Assembly (NCBI RefSeq): GCF_000685075.1
Contig: NZ_BAYD01000006.1
Location: 124,001 to 188,000 of the forward strand
Origin: Paraburkholderia oxyphila NBRC 105797
GTDB lineage: Bacteria; Pseudomonadota; Gammaproteobacteria; Burkholderiales; Burkholderiaceae
Length of the DNA: 64,000 nt
Reading direction: 5' to 3'
The notes beneath the pieces were generated by a model. The model was not told the DNA's origin, made no database searches, and worked only from the letters and a program-made list of their open reading frames with translations. Position numbers and translations under genes: made by a program. Positions 7,914-18,947 of the stretch are shown here, piece after piece; within the stretch, counting starts at the first letter, position 1; every line of letters starts with the position of its first letter.

Positions 7914-9535
7914 CAGACGGTGACGGGCGCGCGATGGAACCCGAGAGAACGGATACGTCCCGCGTGCTGCCGCCTGGCATGAGCGCGGCGCGCTTCGCGC
8001 GTGCGCTCGCCGCGTTCGAGTTGATCGTGGGCGCGCCCAATGTCTGCCGTGGCGGCGCCGCGCTCGCACCGTATTTCGATCCGTTCGCCCCCGTCGAGGA
8101 TGCGCGCATGTTCGCGCCCTCGGCGGCGCTCCTGCCGGCCAACGTCGATGAGATCCGCGCGATCCTGCGCGTGGCCAACGCGGCGCGCGTGCCGCTCTGG
8201 AGCGTCTCCACGGGCCGCAACTTCGCGTATGGCGGCGCGGCCCCGCGCCTCGCGGGCTCGGTCGTGCTGGACCTGCAGCGCCTGAACCGCGTGCTCGACG
8301 TGGACGAACGGCTCGCCTGGGCGCTCGTCGAGCCCGGCGTGAGCTACTTCGATCTCCACGCGCATTTGCGCGAACGCGGCCTGAAGCTGTGGGTGGACCC
8401 GTCTGCGGCGGGCTGGGGCAGCGTGATCGGTAATACGCTCGAGCGCGGCTTCGGCACCACGGCCTACGGCGATCATGCGGCGGCGCTGTGCGGCATGGAA
8501 ATCGTGCTTGCCAATGGCGACATCGTGCGCACCGGCATGGGCGCGCTCACGACGGGCACGGCGTGGCAACTCTACAAGCCGGGCTACGGCCCCGCATTCG
8601 ACGCGCTCTTCACGCAATCGAACTACGGCATCGTCACGAAGATGGGGCTCTGGCTGATGCCCGCGCCGCCCGCTTACGTGATCGGCGAAATCCAGTTTGC
8701 GCGCGAGGACGATCTGGGCGCGGTCGTCGATACGCTGCGAGGCTTGCAGCTGGGCGGCACGATCGCGCAGCACGCGGTGATCGAAGGTGCGATCCGCCGC
8801 GCGGCCGGCATTGCGCCGCGCGCGCGCTGGTACACGGGCGAGGGGCCAATGCCCGAGGCAGCCGTTGCGGCCATGCAGCGCGACCTCGATATCGGCCGCT
8901 GGAACCTCCATTACGCGCTCTACGGCGACCCCGATGTGATCGAGTTGCAGCGGCGCATCGTCGAGCGCGCGTTCGCGCAGGTGCCGCACGCGCGTGCGTT
9001 CGCGAAGCGCTATGCGGGCAGCGAGGAGCCGCAGGACGGCGGCGACCGCAATATGGCCGGCATTCCGTCGATGAGCGCCTTTCGCATGCTCGACTGGCGC
9101 GGCGGCGAGGGCGCTCACGTGGACTTCTCGCCGCTGTGTCCCGCCGACGGACGCGACGCGCTGCGCCAGTACGCGCTCGTGAAGGCGCGCGCGTCGGAAT
9201 ACGGCTTCGATTACTACGGCGGCTTCACGGCGGCGGGGCGCTGCCTGCATCATGTGTTCGCGGCGATCTTCGCGCGCGAGCGGCGCGACGACGCGGCCCG
9301 CGCAGGCGACCTGCTGCGCGCGCTGATGAGCGATGCGCGCGCGGCGGGCTACGGCGTCTACCGTTCGCATCTTCTCTACATGGATTACGCGGCGGCGCAG
9401 TACGATTTCAACGATGGCGCGCTGCTGCGGCTCGCGCAGACGGTGAAGGACGCGCTCGATCCGCAGGGCGTGCTCGCGCCGGGCAAGCAGGGCGTGTGGC
9501 CGGCGGCGTGGCGCGCAATGCGCGGCTATACGTGA
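7907..9535 (+). CDS. FAD-linked oxidase of the vanillyl-alcohol oxidase / p-cresol methylhydroxylase family
   Basis: The protein has 542 residues from the ATG that overlaps the anti-sigma stop; ATGs at 7934 and 7979 are alternatives. The FAD-binding PCMH-type domain spans about residues 65-260, with SVSTGRNFAYGG, the segment VDPSAAGWGSVIGNTLERGFG, and CGMEIVLANGDIVRTGMGAL. The C-terminus carries ALDPQGVLAPGKQGVWP, typical of the VAO/PCMH/eugenol oxidase group. Known members oxidise para-substituted phenols; the substrate here cannot be read from sequence. No cytochrome c subunit follows, so oxygen or another acceptor may be used. Coupling to an ECF sigma/anti-sigma pair is an unusual context for this enzyme. 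Confidence 0.82.
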   Translation: MVTDGDGRAMEPERTDTSRVLPPGMSAARFARALAAFELIVGAPNVCRGGAALAPYFDPFAPVEDARMFAPSAALLPANVDEIRAILRVANAARVPLWSVSTGRNFAYGGAAPRLAGSVVLDLQRLNRVLDVDERLAWALVEPGVSYFDLHAHLRERGLKLWVDPSAAGWGSVIGNTLERGFGTTAYGDHAAALCGMEIVLANGDIVRTGMGALTTGTAWQLYKPGYGPAFDALFTQSNYGIVTKMGLWLMPAPPAYVIGEIQFAREDDLGAVVDTLRGLQLGGTIAQHAVIEGAIRRAAGIAPRARWYTGEGPMPEAAVAAMQRDLDIGRWNLHYALYGDPDVIELQRRIVERAFAQVPHARAFAKRYAGSEEPQDGGDRNMAGIPSMSAFRMLDWRGGEGAHVDFSPLCPADGRDALRQYALVKARASEYGFDYYGGFTAAGRCLHHVFAAIFARERRDDAARAGDLLRALMSDARAAGYGVYRSHLLYMDYAAAQYDFNDGALLRLAQTVKDALDPQGVLAPGKQGVWPAAWRAMRGYT

Positions 9536-9616
9536 TGCTTGTGACGCTCGCGTATGTGTGGATGCGTACATGTGTGCATGCGTGTGTGAGGCAAGCACCG
9601 CGATGAGGGTGACGCG

Positions 9617-10027
9617 ATGAAGCGGCGGACGTTTCTCTACGCGACGGGTGGGGCGCTAGCGGCGGCGGCATGCGCTGCGCGCGCCGCGACACGCCCGCTC
9701 GATGCACTTGCGCTACAAAGCCCGCAGCAACGGCCGACGCCACACCCGGTGCGCATGGCCGTCTACGATCCGGCGCTGGCACAGGGCCGCTCGCTTGCGC
9801 GCGCGGCGGCGCGCATGAGCATGCCGGCGTTCGCAGTCGGAGAAGATTTCGGCAGCGATATCGGCATGCTGTGGCATGCACAGCTTGCATGTCGCTTCGA
9901 AACCCGCGCTGACACACCGGTCGTCGCGCACTGCGTGCTTTCTGCGTTACGCGCCTCCGACCGCTTCGTGCTGGAGCGTCTCGCCGCGCCGCACCGTTGC
10001 ATCGTGCTCGACGTACCGCGGACTTGA
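9617..10027 (+). CDS. Small exported protein with a Tat-like signal, unknown function
   Basis: This 136-residue protein begins MKRRTFLYATGGALAAAACAARA, a short twin-arginine-like signal (RRTFL) with a hydrophobic core and an AXA-type site near residue 23. A lipidated Cys at about residue 19 is also possible. The mature part has no motif I recognise. It follows the flavoprotein by 81 bases on the same strand, with GAGGGTGACGCG before the ATG, so it is likely the last gene of the sigma-factor operon. The C-terminal half contains two or three Cys residues. I cannot assign a function. Confidence 0.6.
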   Translation: MKRRTFLYATGGALAAAACAARAATRPLDALALQSPQQRPTPHPVRMAVYDPALAQGRSLARAAARMSMPAFAVGEDFGSDIGMLWHAQLACRFETRADTPVVAHCVLSALRASDRFVLERLAAPHRCIVLDVPRT

Positions 10028-10037
10028 AGCGGCAGAC

Positions 10038-11879
10038 TCAAGCCGCGCTCGCCTTGCTCATCCTGGCGATCTCTTCGTCGCGCAGCGCACGCCGCAGGAT
10101 CTTGCCGATATTGCTTTGCGGCAGCGTCTCGCGAAACTCCACGAGGCGCGGCACCTTGTAGCCCGTGAGTTGCTGGCGGCAAAACTGGATCAGCGCGTCC
10201 TCGGTGAGCGCGGGGTCGCGGCGCACGATGAACACCTTCACGCGCTCGCCCTGCACGGGGTCGGGCACGCCGATGGCCGCCACCGCGCGCACGCCCGGAT
10301 GCTGCGCGATCACGTCTTCGATTTCGTTCGGGTAGACGTTGAAGCCCGAGACCAGGATCATGTCCTTCTTGCGGTCGATCAGGCGGATATAGCCGCGCGC
10401 ATCCATGACGCCGATGTCGCCGGTCGCCAGCCACCCATCGTTGACAAAGACGCGCGCGGTCTCGTCGGGGCGCATCCAGTAGCCCTTCATCACCTGTGGA
10501 CCTTTCACGCACAGCTCACCCGGCTCGTTCAGATTCGCCCACGTGCCGTCGTCGCGGCGAAAGCGCACCTGGGTGGAGGGCGCGGGCAGCCCGATCGATC
10601 CCTCGAAGTCCTGAAGATGTCCGATATCGACGGGATTCATCGCCACGATGGGCGAGCATTCGGTGAGCCCATAGCCCTCGACGATCGGCTTGCCGGTGAC
10701 GGCCTTGAAGCGCTCGGCAATGGCCTTCTGCGTGGCCATGCCGCCCCCCATCGCGAGCTTGAGCCCCGAAAAATCGCGCTGGCGGAATGCTTCGTTCTCG
10801 AGGAACGCGTTGTAGAGCGTGTTGACCGCGCTCATGCAGGTGAACGTTTCGTGACGCAGGATCTTCATGACGCGCGGCATGTCGCGCGGATTCGCGATCA
10901 GGATGTTGCGCGCGCCGATCGCCATGAAGATCAGCGCATTCACGGCGAGCGCATAGATGTGATAGAGCGGCAGCGGCGTGAGGATGGTCTCGGCCTTGTC
11001 CTCGAGCTGCCCCGCGATCCAGCCTTTCGCCTGGATCACGTTCGCGAGGATCGTGCCGTGCGTGAGCATCGCGCCTTTGGCCACGCCCGTGGTGCCGCCC
11101 GTGTATTGCAGGAAGGCGAGATCGTCGAGTGTTGCGCTGAGGGGGGCGCGCGGCGCGCGCGCGCCCTGCGAGAGCGCGTCGAGCAGGCGCACCACGTGCA
11201 CGCCGGGCGGCAGCCGGAACGCGGGCACGAGCTTCTTCACATGGCGCAGCATGAAGTTGATGAAGCGGCCCTTGAGGTTGAAGCCTTCGCCCAGCAGGTC
11301 GCCCAGTTGCGTGAGGACGACGCGCTCGATGCGCGTGCCGGGCAGCGCGTCTGCCAGCGTCTTTGCGAAGCTCTCGAACACCACGATGGTCTGCGCGCCG
11401 CTGTCCTTCAGTTGATGCGCGAGTTCGCGCGCCGTGTAGAGCGGGTTGACGTTCACGATGACCGCGCCGGCCTTGAGCGCGCCGAATAGCGCGACCGGAT
11501 ACTGCAACGTATTGGGCAGCATGATGGCGACGCGCTCGCCGGGCTTCACGCCCGCGCCCTGCAGCCAGGAGCCGAATGCGGTGGCCTTCTTTGCGAGCGT
11601 GCCGTAGGTCATTGGCGAGCCGGCGCTCACGTAGGCCACGCACTCGCGAAAGCGTGAGGTGCAGTCGTCGAAGAACTGGACCAGCGAGGCATATTGCGTC
11701 ACGTCCACTTCATGCGGGACGCCCGGCGGGTACGAGGCATACCAGACGCCGTCCGTATCCGGGGCCGCGGCGTCGGCAAGCGCTTGCGCAGGCGGTGGCG
11801 GTGGCGGTGGCGGTGGCGTGGCGGTTTGCGCGGGGGCTGGGGTCGTTTCGTGCCGCGGCTGTTGCGGCGTATCGCTCAT
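10038..11879 (-). CDS. fadD: Long-chain fatty acid--CoA ligase
   Basis: The protein has 613 residues. It is an AMP-forming acyl-CoA synthetase with AMP-binding motif I YTGGTTGVAKGAML near residue 250, the GYGLTECSP motif, TGDIGVMDARGYIRLIDRKKDM and a C-terminal catalytic Lys region QSNIGKILRRALRDE. It ligates fatty acids to CoA at the inner face of the membrane, the entry to beta-oxidation. The N-terminus carries an odd extension with nine consecutive prolines, coded by a GGT/GGC-type repeat near 11803-11819. The ATG at 11879 has GGAGAA upstream. It converges on the exported-protein gene (10 bases apart). Confidence 0.9.
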   Translation of the reverse strand: MSDTPQQPRHETTPAPAQTATPPPPPPPPPAQALADAAAPDTDGVWYASYPPGVPHEVDVTQYASLVQFFDDCTSRFRECVAYVSAGSPMTYGTLAKKATAFGSWLQGAGVKPGERVAIMLPNTLQYPVALFGALKAGAVIVNVNPLYTARELAHQLKDSGAQTIVVFESFAKTLADALPGTRIERVVLTQLGDLLGEGFNLKGRFINFMLRHVKKLVPAFRLPPGVHVVRLLDALSQGARAPRAPLSATLDDLAFLQYTGGTTGVAKGAMLTHGTILANVIQAKGWIAGQLEDKAETILTPLPLYHIYALAVNALIFMAIGARNILIANPRDMPRVMKILRHETFTCMSAVNTLYNAFLENEAFRQRDFSGLKLAMGGGMATQKAIAERFKAVTGKPIVEGYGLTECSPIVAMNPVDIGHLQDFEGSIGLPAPSTQVRFRRDDGTWANLNEPGELCVKGPQVMKGYWMRPDETARVFVNDGWLATGDIGVMDARGYIRLIDRKKDMILVSGFNVYPNEIEDVIAQHPGVRAVAAIGVPDPVQGERVKVFIVRRDPALTEDALIQFCRQQLTGYKVPRLVEFRETLPQSNIGKILRRALRDEEIARMSKASAA

Positions 11880-12192
11880 TCTCGTTCTCCGGGCGTAGCG
11901 TGGGTCCTCGCCGTATTGCATGGCGCCGTCGGCGTGTGCGGCGCGCCTGGCTTACACGACGCATTCATGATGCACCGCGCCGGGAAAGAAGGGCAGACAG
12001 AGTTTCCCCGCAGCGCTGTGCAGCGTCCAGGCCCGCTTCGTGCGATTGTGCGATTGCGCGGCGCGCCAAAAGAGAAGGCCGTGCGGGCGGTCGCCCGGCA
12101 CGGCCTTGCTTTCGTGGTTCAGTGGTGGTGCAGTGTCGTGCACGCGTGCATTCGGGCAACGCCGCGGCGCCGCCCGAATGGTTGCCCGATGC
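11880..12192. other. Intergenic region between fadD and the MFS transporter gene
   Basis: This region holds the likely fadD promoter and the terminator of the MFS gene. No gene is supported in it. Confidence 0.5.
12066..12107 (-). terminator. Rho-independent terminator downstream of the MFS transporter
   Basis: AAGGCCGTGCGGGCG (12075-12089) pairs with CGCCCGGCACGGCCTT (12092-12107) with one bulged base. Read on the minus strand it is followed by CTCTTTTGG. Confidence 0.75.
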
Positions 12193-13407
12193 TCAGGCGG
12201 TCACGTGCTTGGCGGTCTGTGTCATGTCGATGCCGCGCCGCTCGCGGCTGAACGGGATCAGCACGGCGATCACGACCGCCACCGTGCCCGCGACGATGGC
12301 CATTGCCATCGCATAGTTCTGGCCATGCGTTTGCGCGAGCGAGGCCTGCAGCGTGGCGTTCACCGAAGCCAGCAGGTTGCCGAGCTGATAGACGAGACCC
12401 GGGAAGGTCGCACGCACTTCGTCGGGCGAGATCTCGTTGAGGTGCACCGGGATCACGCCCCACGCGCCTTGCACGGAAATCTGCATGAGGAACGCACCGA
12501 GCGCGAGCAGCACGGGACCCGACGAGAACGCCCAGAGCGGCAGCACCGGCAGTGCGATCAGCGCCGCGATGAAGATGGCCTTGCGGCGGCCGATCTTCTC
12601 GGAAAACGAGCCGAAGAACAGGCCGCCCACGATCGCGCCGAGATTGAGCGTGATGGTGATGAGCGAAACCGTATGCGGATCGAAGTGGTGTTGTTCGCGC
12701 AGGAAGGTCGGATAGAGATCCTGCGTGCCGTGCGAGAAGAAGTTGAACGCCGTCATCAGCACGATCGCGTAGAGCGACAGGCCGAGATTGTGCTTGAGCG
12801 TGGTGAGCAGGGTCGGGCGCACACGCTTTTCCATCTCCTTGAAGGCCGGCGATTCGGGCACGTGAGCGCGCACATAGAGCACGAGCAGCGCGGGCAGCAC
12901 GCCGACGAAGAACATGCCGCGCCAGCCGATGTACTGGTAGAGCACGCCGAACACGATCGAAGCGAGCAGATAGCCGCTCGGATAGCCCGCTTGCAGCAGG
13001 CCCGAGACGAAGCCGCGCGCCTTCGGCGGAATGGTCTCCATGGTGAGCGCGGAGCCCACGCCCCATTCGCCGCCCATCGCCACGCCAAAGAGCGCGCGCA
13101 GGACGATGAAGGTCGTGAGATTGGGGGAGAAGCCGGTGAGCAGCTCGAGGAACGAATAACACGCAATGTTGACCATCAGCGTGGGACGGCGACCGAATTT
13201 GTCGGCGAGCCGGCCGAAGATCAGCGCGCCGATTGGGCGCATGGCCAGCGTGATCGTAATGGCAAAGGCGACAGCGGGAATTTGGGTGTTGAATTCAGTG
13301 GCGATGTCTTTCAGAACGAAAACCATTAGAAAGAAATCGAATGCGTCGAGCGTCCACCCCAAATACGCTGCGATCGTGACGTTTCTCTGTTCTCGCGTCC
13401 AGCTCAT
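12193..13407 (-). CDS. MFS transporter, carboxylate:H+ symporter type
   Basis: The protein has 404 residues with twelve predicted membrane segments. The two signature loops are GRLADKFGRRP after segment 2 and GSFSEKIGRRK after segment 8, and the start GWTLDAFDFFLMVFVL is typical of the sialate/lactate/aromatic acid symporter branch. The substrate is probably a small organic acid. A GAGGAG ribosome site lies 9 bases before the ATG. The gene is flanked by a terminator downstream and a 420-base AT-rich upstream region, so it is probably transcribed alone. Confidence 0.85.
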   Translation of the reverse strand: MSWTREQRNVTIAAYLGWTLDAFDFFLMVFVLKDIATEFNTQIPAVAFAITITLAMRPIGALIFGRLADKFGRRPTLMVNIACYSFLELLTGFSPNLTTFIVLRALFGVAMGGEWGVGSALTMETIPPKARGFVSGLLQAGYPSGYLLASIVFGVLYQYIGWRGMFFVGVLPALLVLYVRAHVPESPAFKEMEKRVRPTLLTTLKHNLGLSLYAIVLMTAFNFFSHGTQDLYPTFLREQHHFDPHTVSLITITLNLGAIVGGLFFGSFSEKIGRRKAIFIAALIALPVLPLWAFSSGPVLLALGAFLMQISVQGAWGVIPVHLNEISPDEVRATFPGLVYQLGNLLASVNATLQASLAQTHGQNYAMAMAIVAGTVAVVIAVLIPFSRERRGIDMTQTAKHVTA

Positions 13408-13830
13408 TTCATTGTTCTCCTCATAGGCACGCGCACTGCCTTGTCTCCCGGCGATGCGCGTGTGGCTTGCTCCGCCCCGCGCGACGAGCGTCGTACGAGT
13501 GTACGCCCGGCATTAAACATTTGCATGAAAGCCCGGCGCAACCCGGGCTAATCCCTGGAACACGGCTTTATCGGGCCTTATCAAATGAAAGGTTTTTGTT
13601 TTAATAGTAATTAAAATGTAATTAACATGAATTGGAAATTGAATGCCCTTCGAATGACCTACGCACGTACACGCCGAGGCGTGATCCATTCTGATTCGAT
13701 CGGACAAGTAGACAAGCGGGGCAAGCGGGGGCAACGCCGCGGATGATCGTTTGCAATCCTGATTGCATTTGGGGGCGTGCGCCGCAAGGATTCGCGGCGC
13801 ATCGGGCAGGGGAATGGAGAAGGCAGTCGT
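13408..13830. other. Upstream region of the MFS gene with AT-rich tract and hairpin
   Basis: No gene is supported. A 7-bp hairpin (AGCCCGG, 13530-13536, with CCGGGCT, 13543-13549) lies in what would be the MFS leader. An AT-rich stretch at 13570-13640 is the likely promoter zone. Confidence 0.45.
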
Positions 13831-15240
13831 TCAGCGTTGCAGCAGCCATTGGGCGGCGCGGGATACGACCGAATCCCAGTCGCCCATGGCCGTCTGGCGC
13901 AGCACATGGGCATCGCGCATCCAGGGCGAGCGCGTACCGTTAGCGCCCCAGCGCCATTCGCCGGCCGGATTGACGAGCACGGCAGTGGGTTTGCCGCTCA
14001 TGACGGCGAGATTGGCCACGCCCGAGTCGACGCTGATTGCAGCGTCCAGATGCGCGATGCAGGCCGCGGTATCGCCGAACGTCATGATGCCTGGCGCGTA
14101 GTGGGTGAGGCTCCCGCGCGGCGAGCCGCCCATCATTTCCGCAACAGGATGATGAAGGCTGACGAAGTGAACGCGGCTCGTGAGCTGCGGGTTCGTGGTG
14201 AGGCGCTCGAGCGCCTCGAGCGGCAAGCTGCGCAGGCCCGCCCAGCTGCGTTCCTTGCTGCGCATATCGCGGGCATGGCGTTGCGAGCAATCCCAGAACA
14301 CGCCAACCAGTGTCTTGCCCGGGTGCCGCGCGCGCAACGCACTCGCCCAGCTTGCCGCGCGGTCGTGCTCGGCCAGCGGTGCGCGGATAAAGGCTTCGAA
14401 ATAGGGCGAGGGGCGCGGCTCGTCGCAAGCGGCGAGCATCGGCAGATGCAGCAGCGTCGCCTGCAGGGTCGGCGCAAATGTCTGCACGGCGGGTAGCGTC
14501 TTGGCGTCGATCGGCGAGCGCGGCGCCATCGGACGGCGCGCCGCCACGACCCGACAATCCGGTAACGACGCCTCGATGACGCTGTGGATCGCCGCGTCGC
14601 AGAGCACCATGATCTCTGCGCCGGCGTCGCGCCAGAGACGGATGCTGCCATATAGCATGAACTGGTCGCCATAGCCCATCTGGTGCGTGACCAGCACGCG
14701 CTCGCCGCGCAGGTCGCGCTGCCCGTCCCACATCGGCACCGCACTGTAGCGGTAGTTGCCGCTGTCGCCGGCGTTGCGCCAGATCCAGTGCTGGAAGCCG
14801 CGTGCGTCGCCCGTGCTCAGCAGCGCCTCGGCCAGCCATTTGTGCACCCGCAGCTTGTCGGCGTCGTGATCTTCAGCCGGGTTCAGCAAGGCGCGTTCCA
14901 GCAATGCGATCGCGCCCGCCGTGTCGCCGCTCAGGTACAGGTCGCGTCCGAGCCTCGCCTGATAGAACAGCGGCGACCAGTCGAGCGGCGCGAAGTCGAG
15001 CCAGGTCTGCACCGCTTGCGCGTGCCGGCCGAGCAGGCGCAGCGCGCGGGCGCGCGCGTGCACGAAGCCGCGGTGGCGCGGGTCGAGTGCCAGGCCCTTT
15101 TCGGCCCACGGCAGCATTTGCTCGTCGCGTCTCACGCGGACGAGCGCTTCGCAAATCTGGAGCAGAGGGGTGGGGTCGGAAGGACTGCGGGCGTGCGCGA
15201 CGAAGGCCTTGAGGAGTTGCTGTTCCGGATCGTGGGACAT
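13831..15240 (-). CDS. TPR-containing glycosyltransferase-like protein
   Basis: The protein has 469 residues. The first 190 residues contain tetratricopeptide-like helices (ALVRVRRDEQMLPWAEKGLALDP, RALRLLGRHAQAVQTWL, GDTAGAIALLERALLNP). The C-terminal half resembles heptosyltransferase (GT9)-type folds, with RGERVLVTHQMGYGDQFMLYG at the start of the domain and the characteristic DAAISVDSGVANLAVMSGKPTAVLV near residue 405. TPR proteins with such a domain are found in many Burkholderia and may glycosylate cell-surface molecules, but no partner genes for polysaccharide synthesis lie nearby. The ATG at 15240 is the first in frame. Confidence 0.75.
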   Translation of the reverse strand: MSHDPEQQLLKAFVAHARSPSDPTPLLQICEALVRVRRDEQMLPWAEKGLALDPRHRGFVHARARALRLLGRHAQAVQTWLDFAPLDWSPLFYQARLGRDLYLSGDTAGAIALLERALLNPAEDHDADKLRVHKWLAEALLSTGDARGFQHWIWRNAGDSGNYRYSAVPMWDGQRDLRGERVLVTHQMGYGDQFMLYGSIRLWRDAGAEIMVLCDAAIHSVIEASLPDCRVVAARRPMAPRSPIDAKTLPAVQTFAPTLQATLLHLPMLAACDEPRPSPYFEAFIRAPLAEHDRAASWASALRARHPGKTLVGVFWDCSQRHARDMRSKERSWAGLRSLPLEALERLTTNPQLTSRVHFVSLHHPVAEMMGGSPRGSLTHYAPGIMTFGDTAACIAHLDAAISVDSGVANLAVMSGKPTAVLVNPAGEWRWGANGTRSPWMRDAHVLRQTAMGDWDSVVSRAAQWLLQR

Positions 15241-15452
15241 CGGCGGGGCGTCAGAAGCTGTTTGTCAGATAAATCCTAGCGACGCCCGACAATGGCCGAT
15301 ATCGGAGGCTTCTTAAAATTGCGCCGATGCGCGCGCCACGGGCAACCTGTTCGTCCCGCAGCACGGACGCACATTTTCGAACATAATGAACGACCGTGCT
15401 TTTCCTGATTCACGTGACTGGACAGAGTCACTAGAATCGGTTTGATCCTCGC

Positions 15453-15473
15453 GGATTCCACGATGCGGAATCC
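15453..15473. promoter_or_regulatory. Inverted repeat upstream of the SDR gene
   Basis: A perfect 7-bp inverted repeat GGATTCC-N7-GGAATCC lies 110 bases before the SDR start, in the 342-base gap between the divergent glycosyltransferase and SDR genes. It is a plausible operator; nothing else stands out in that gap. Confidence 0.4.
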
Positions 15474-15582
15474 ATGCGGGCCAGCAGTGCGATCAGGGCC
15501 AGCGCCGCTCGGCGGCCTGGCGCAATCGGCGGGCGTTGCCGCGCAGCGCACGCCCGCCGGCAGACATCAAGGAGACGCAAGC

Positions 15583-16356
15583 ATGCAGGTCAGAGAATTG
15601 TTCGAACTGGGCGGGCAGGTGGCACTCATCACGGGCGGCTCGCGCGGGCTCGGGCTGCAGATGGCCGAGGCGCTCGGCGAAATGAGCTGCCGCGTCGTCA
15701 TCACGGCGCGCAAGGCCGACGAACTGAAGGAGGCGCAGCAGCATCTGCAGGCGCGTGGCATCGAGGCCACGACGATCGTGAGTGACCTGCAGCGCCCCGA
15801 GGCCGTCAAGCCGCTCGTCGACGCGACGCTGGCGGCGTACGGCCAGATCGACATTCTCGTGAACAATGCGGGCGCGACCTGGGGGGCGCCGGCGGAGGAC
15901 TATCCCGACGAGGCGTGGCACAAGGTCATGAACCTCAACGTCAACGCGCCGTTCTTTCTCGCGCGCGAAGTGGGCAAGCGCTGCATGATTCCCGCGCGGC
16001 GTGGCAAGATCATCAACATCGCGTCGATCGCGGGCCTGAAGGGCGCGCTCGGTCCCATGCAGACCATCGCGTACAACACGTCAAAGGCCGCGGCCATCAA
16101 CTTCACGCGCGCGCTCGCCGCGGAATGGGGCAAGTACGGCATCAATGTGAATGCGATCTGCCCGGGCTTCTTCCCCTCGAAGATGTCGTCGGGGCTGCTC
16201 GACACGCTCGGTCAGACGGTGATCGAGCGCACGCCGCTGCAGCGCCTGGGCGACGAAAGCGATCTCAAGGGCGCCGCCGTGTTTCTCGCGAGCGCCGCGT
16301 CGCGCCATATCACCGGCCAGTATCTGGCGATCGACGGCGGCGCGAGCATCGTCTGA
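15583..16356 (+). CDS. Short-chain dehydrogenase/reductase (SDR)
   Basis: The protein has 257 residues and is a classical SDR: TGGSRGLG cofactor motif near residue 18, NNAG near 93, catalytic Ser in NIASIAG and Tyr-Lys in YNTSK near 165-169, and the C-terminal DGG motif. A strong AAGGAG lies 8 bases before the chosen ATG. The next gene on the same strand (200 bases on) is an acyl-CoA synthetase, so it may act on a hydroxyacyl or alcohol intermediate in a degradation pathway. The substrate is not predictable, though gluconate 5-dehydrogenase-like members are similar in layout. Confidence 0.87.
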   Translation: MQVRELFELGGQVALITGGSRGLGLQMAEALGEMSCRVVITARKADELKEAQQHLQARGIEATTIVSDLQRPEAVKPLVDATLAAYGQIDILVNNAGATWGAPAEDYPDEAWHKVMNLNVNAPFFLAREVGKRCMIPARRGKIINIASIAGLKGALGPMQTIAYNTSKAAAINFTRALAAEWGKYGINVNAICPGFFPSKMSSGLLDTLGQTVIERTPLQRLGDESDLKGAAVFLASAASRHITGQYLAIDGGASIV

Positions 16357-16555
16357 CGCCGCATTCGACGATGTGCGTCGCGCTCGAATCGTCATTGAGT
16401 CGCTATCGAGTGGCGCCATCGTTTGAATCGTAGTCCGAAGCAGATCAATGGACGGTCATGCGGCGCAGCGCTTGGCGTGGCATGACCGATTGTCTGGATT
16501 GCAAGACCTGCGCGCCGCACGTACCGGCGCGCATCCCACGAGACGAACACCTGCC

Positions 16556-18247
<1,692 letters not shown>

Positions 18248-18322
18248 AGCACGCCTTGAACAGGCTTTAAGCGACACGCTTTAGTCGCGCTTTAACGCAC
18301 CGAACCTCCTGCCTCGCGAGCC

Positions 18323-18706
18323 TCAGGCGCCGGCCAGCGCCGGCAGACCCGGCTCGCTCCAATCCCATCCTCCGTGCGGCGCCCCTGCGGGCGCTGCCTT
18401 CGATTCCGCGTGCTGCGCGGTGCGGCCCGGCGACCATTCGCCGGGCGCCTGCGCATTCTTGCGCCCGAGAATCGCCTCGCACAGAAAGTCGACGCTGTAC
18501 GCCTTCAGCAGATGCGCATGGTGCGTTTCGATGTAGGCCGCAAGGCGCGCCGCTTCGCCCTGAATCGACGCGAGCGCGTAAAGCGTGGGTGCGTCCCAGC
18601 GAAAGCGCAGTCCGAGCTCGGCGAAAGCGGAATTGAACGCGCTCAACTGGTGATGCAAGTGGTGATCGTGCTCCGTGCCTCTCTGGCTGGCTGAAGAGTG
18701 GCTCAT
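18323..18706 (-). CDS. Uncharacterised small protein
   Basis: This 127-residue protein has no signal peptide or membrane segment. The N-terminus is His-rich (HDHHLHHQLSAFN), the centre is helical (YALASIQGEAARLAAYIETHHAHLLKAY) and the last 40 residues are Pro/Ala-rich. GGAGGCAGCC lies before the ATG and codon use is normal for the genome, which supports a real gene. I do not recognise the family. Confidence 0.6.
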   Translation of the reverse strand: MSHSSASQRGTEHDHHLHHQLSAFNSAFAELGLRFRWDAPTLYALASIQGEAARLAAYIETHHAHLLKAYSVDFLCEAILGRKNAQAPGEWSPGRTAQHAESKAAPAGAPHGGWDWSEPGLPALAGA

Positions 18707-18879
18707 GGCTGCCTCCGTTCAAGTTCAGATGTCGTGAGCCAATCGTAGAAGCGCGAATGAATAAACGATAGTTAAAGTTTTTTTCGATTTATATAAAGCA
18801 TCGTGTATGCATGTGCGCCACCAGCCGTAACGGGATGGGGCTACGCGTAAACCCGCTTGGTTACGCCCTCTCCGCTGAT

Positions 18880-18888
18880 ATATTGTAT
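18880..18888. promoter_or_regulatory. ATATTGTAT motif upstream of the GntR regulator gene
   Basis: The 9-mer ATATTGTAT lies about 60 bases before the regulator start in an otherwise AT-rich stretch. The identical 9-mer lies in the oxc promoter at 19977-19985. This suggests one regulator, probably the adjacent GntR protein, binds both. Confidence 0.5.
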
Positions 18889-18947
18889 TGCACATATGGA
18901 ATTCGCTTGAAGCAGCGGCTAAACGCAACGTTGGAGACAAACCACCG

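Noticed and set aside
7820..9598. Minus-strand open frame opposite the flavoprotein
   Set aside because: It is a shadow frame produced by high third-position GC of the real gene.
9536..9600. TG-rich tract with repeated GTGTGTG and ATGCGT words
   Set aside because: It is too short and irregular to be a tandem repeat array and simply fills the gap before the next gene.
11800..11820. GGT/GGC triplet repeat as a CRISPR-like or phase-variable tract
   Set aside because: It codes an in-frame polyproline run in fadD; length change by triplets would not switch the frame.
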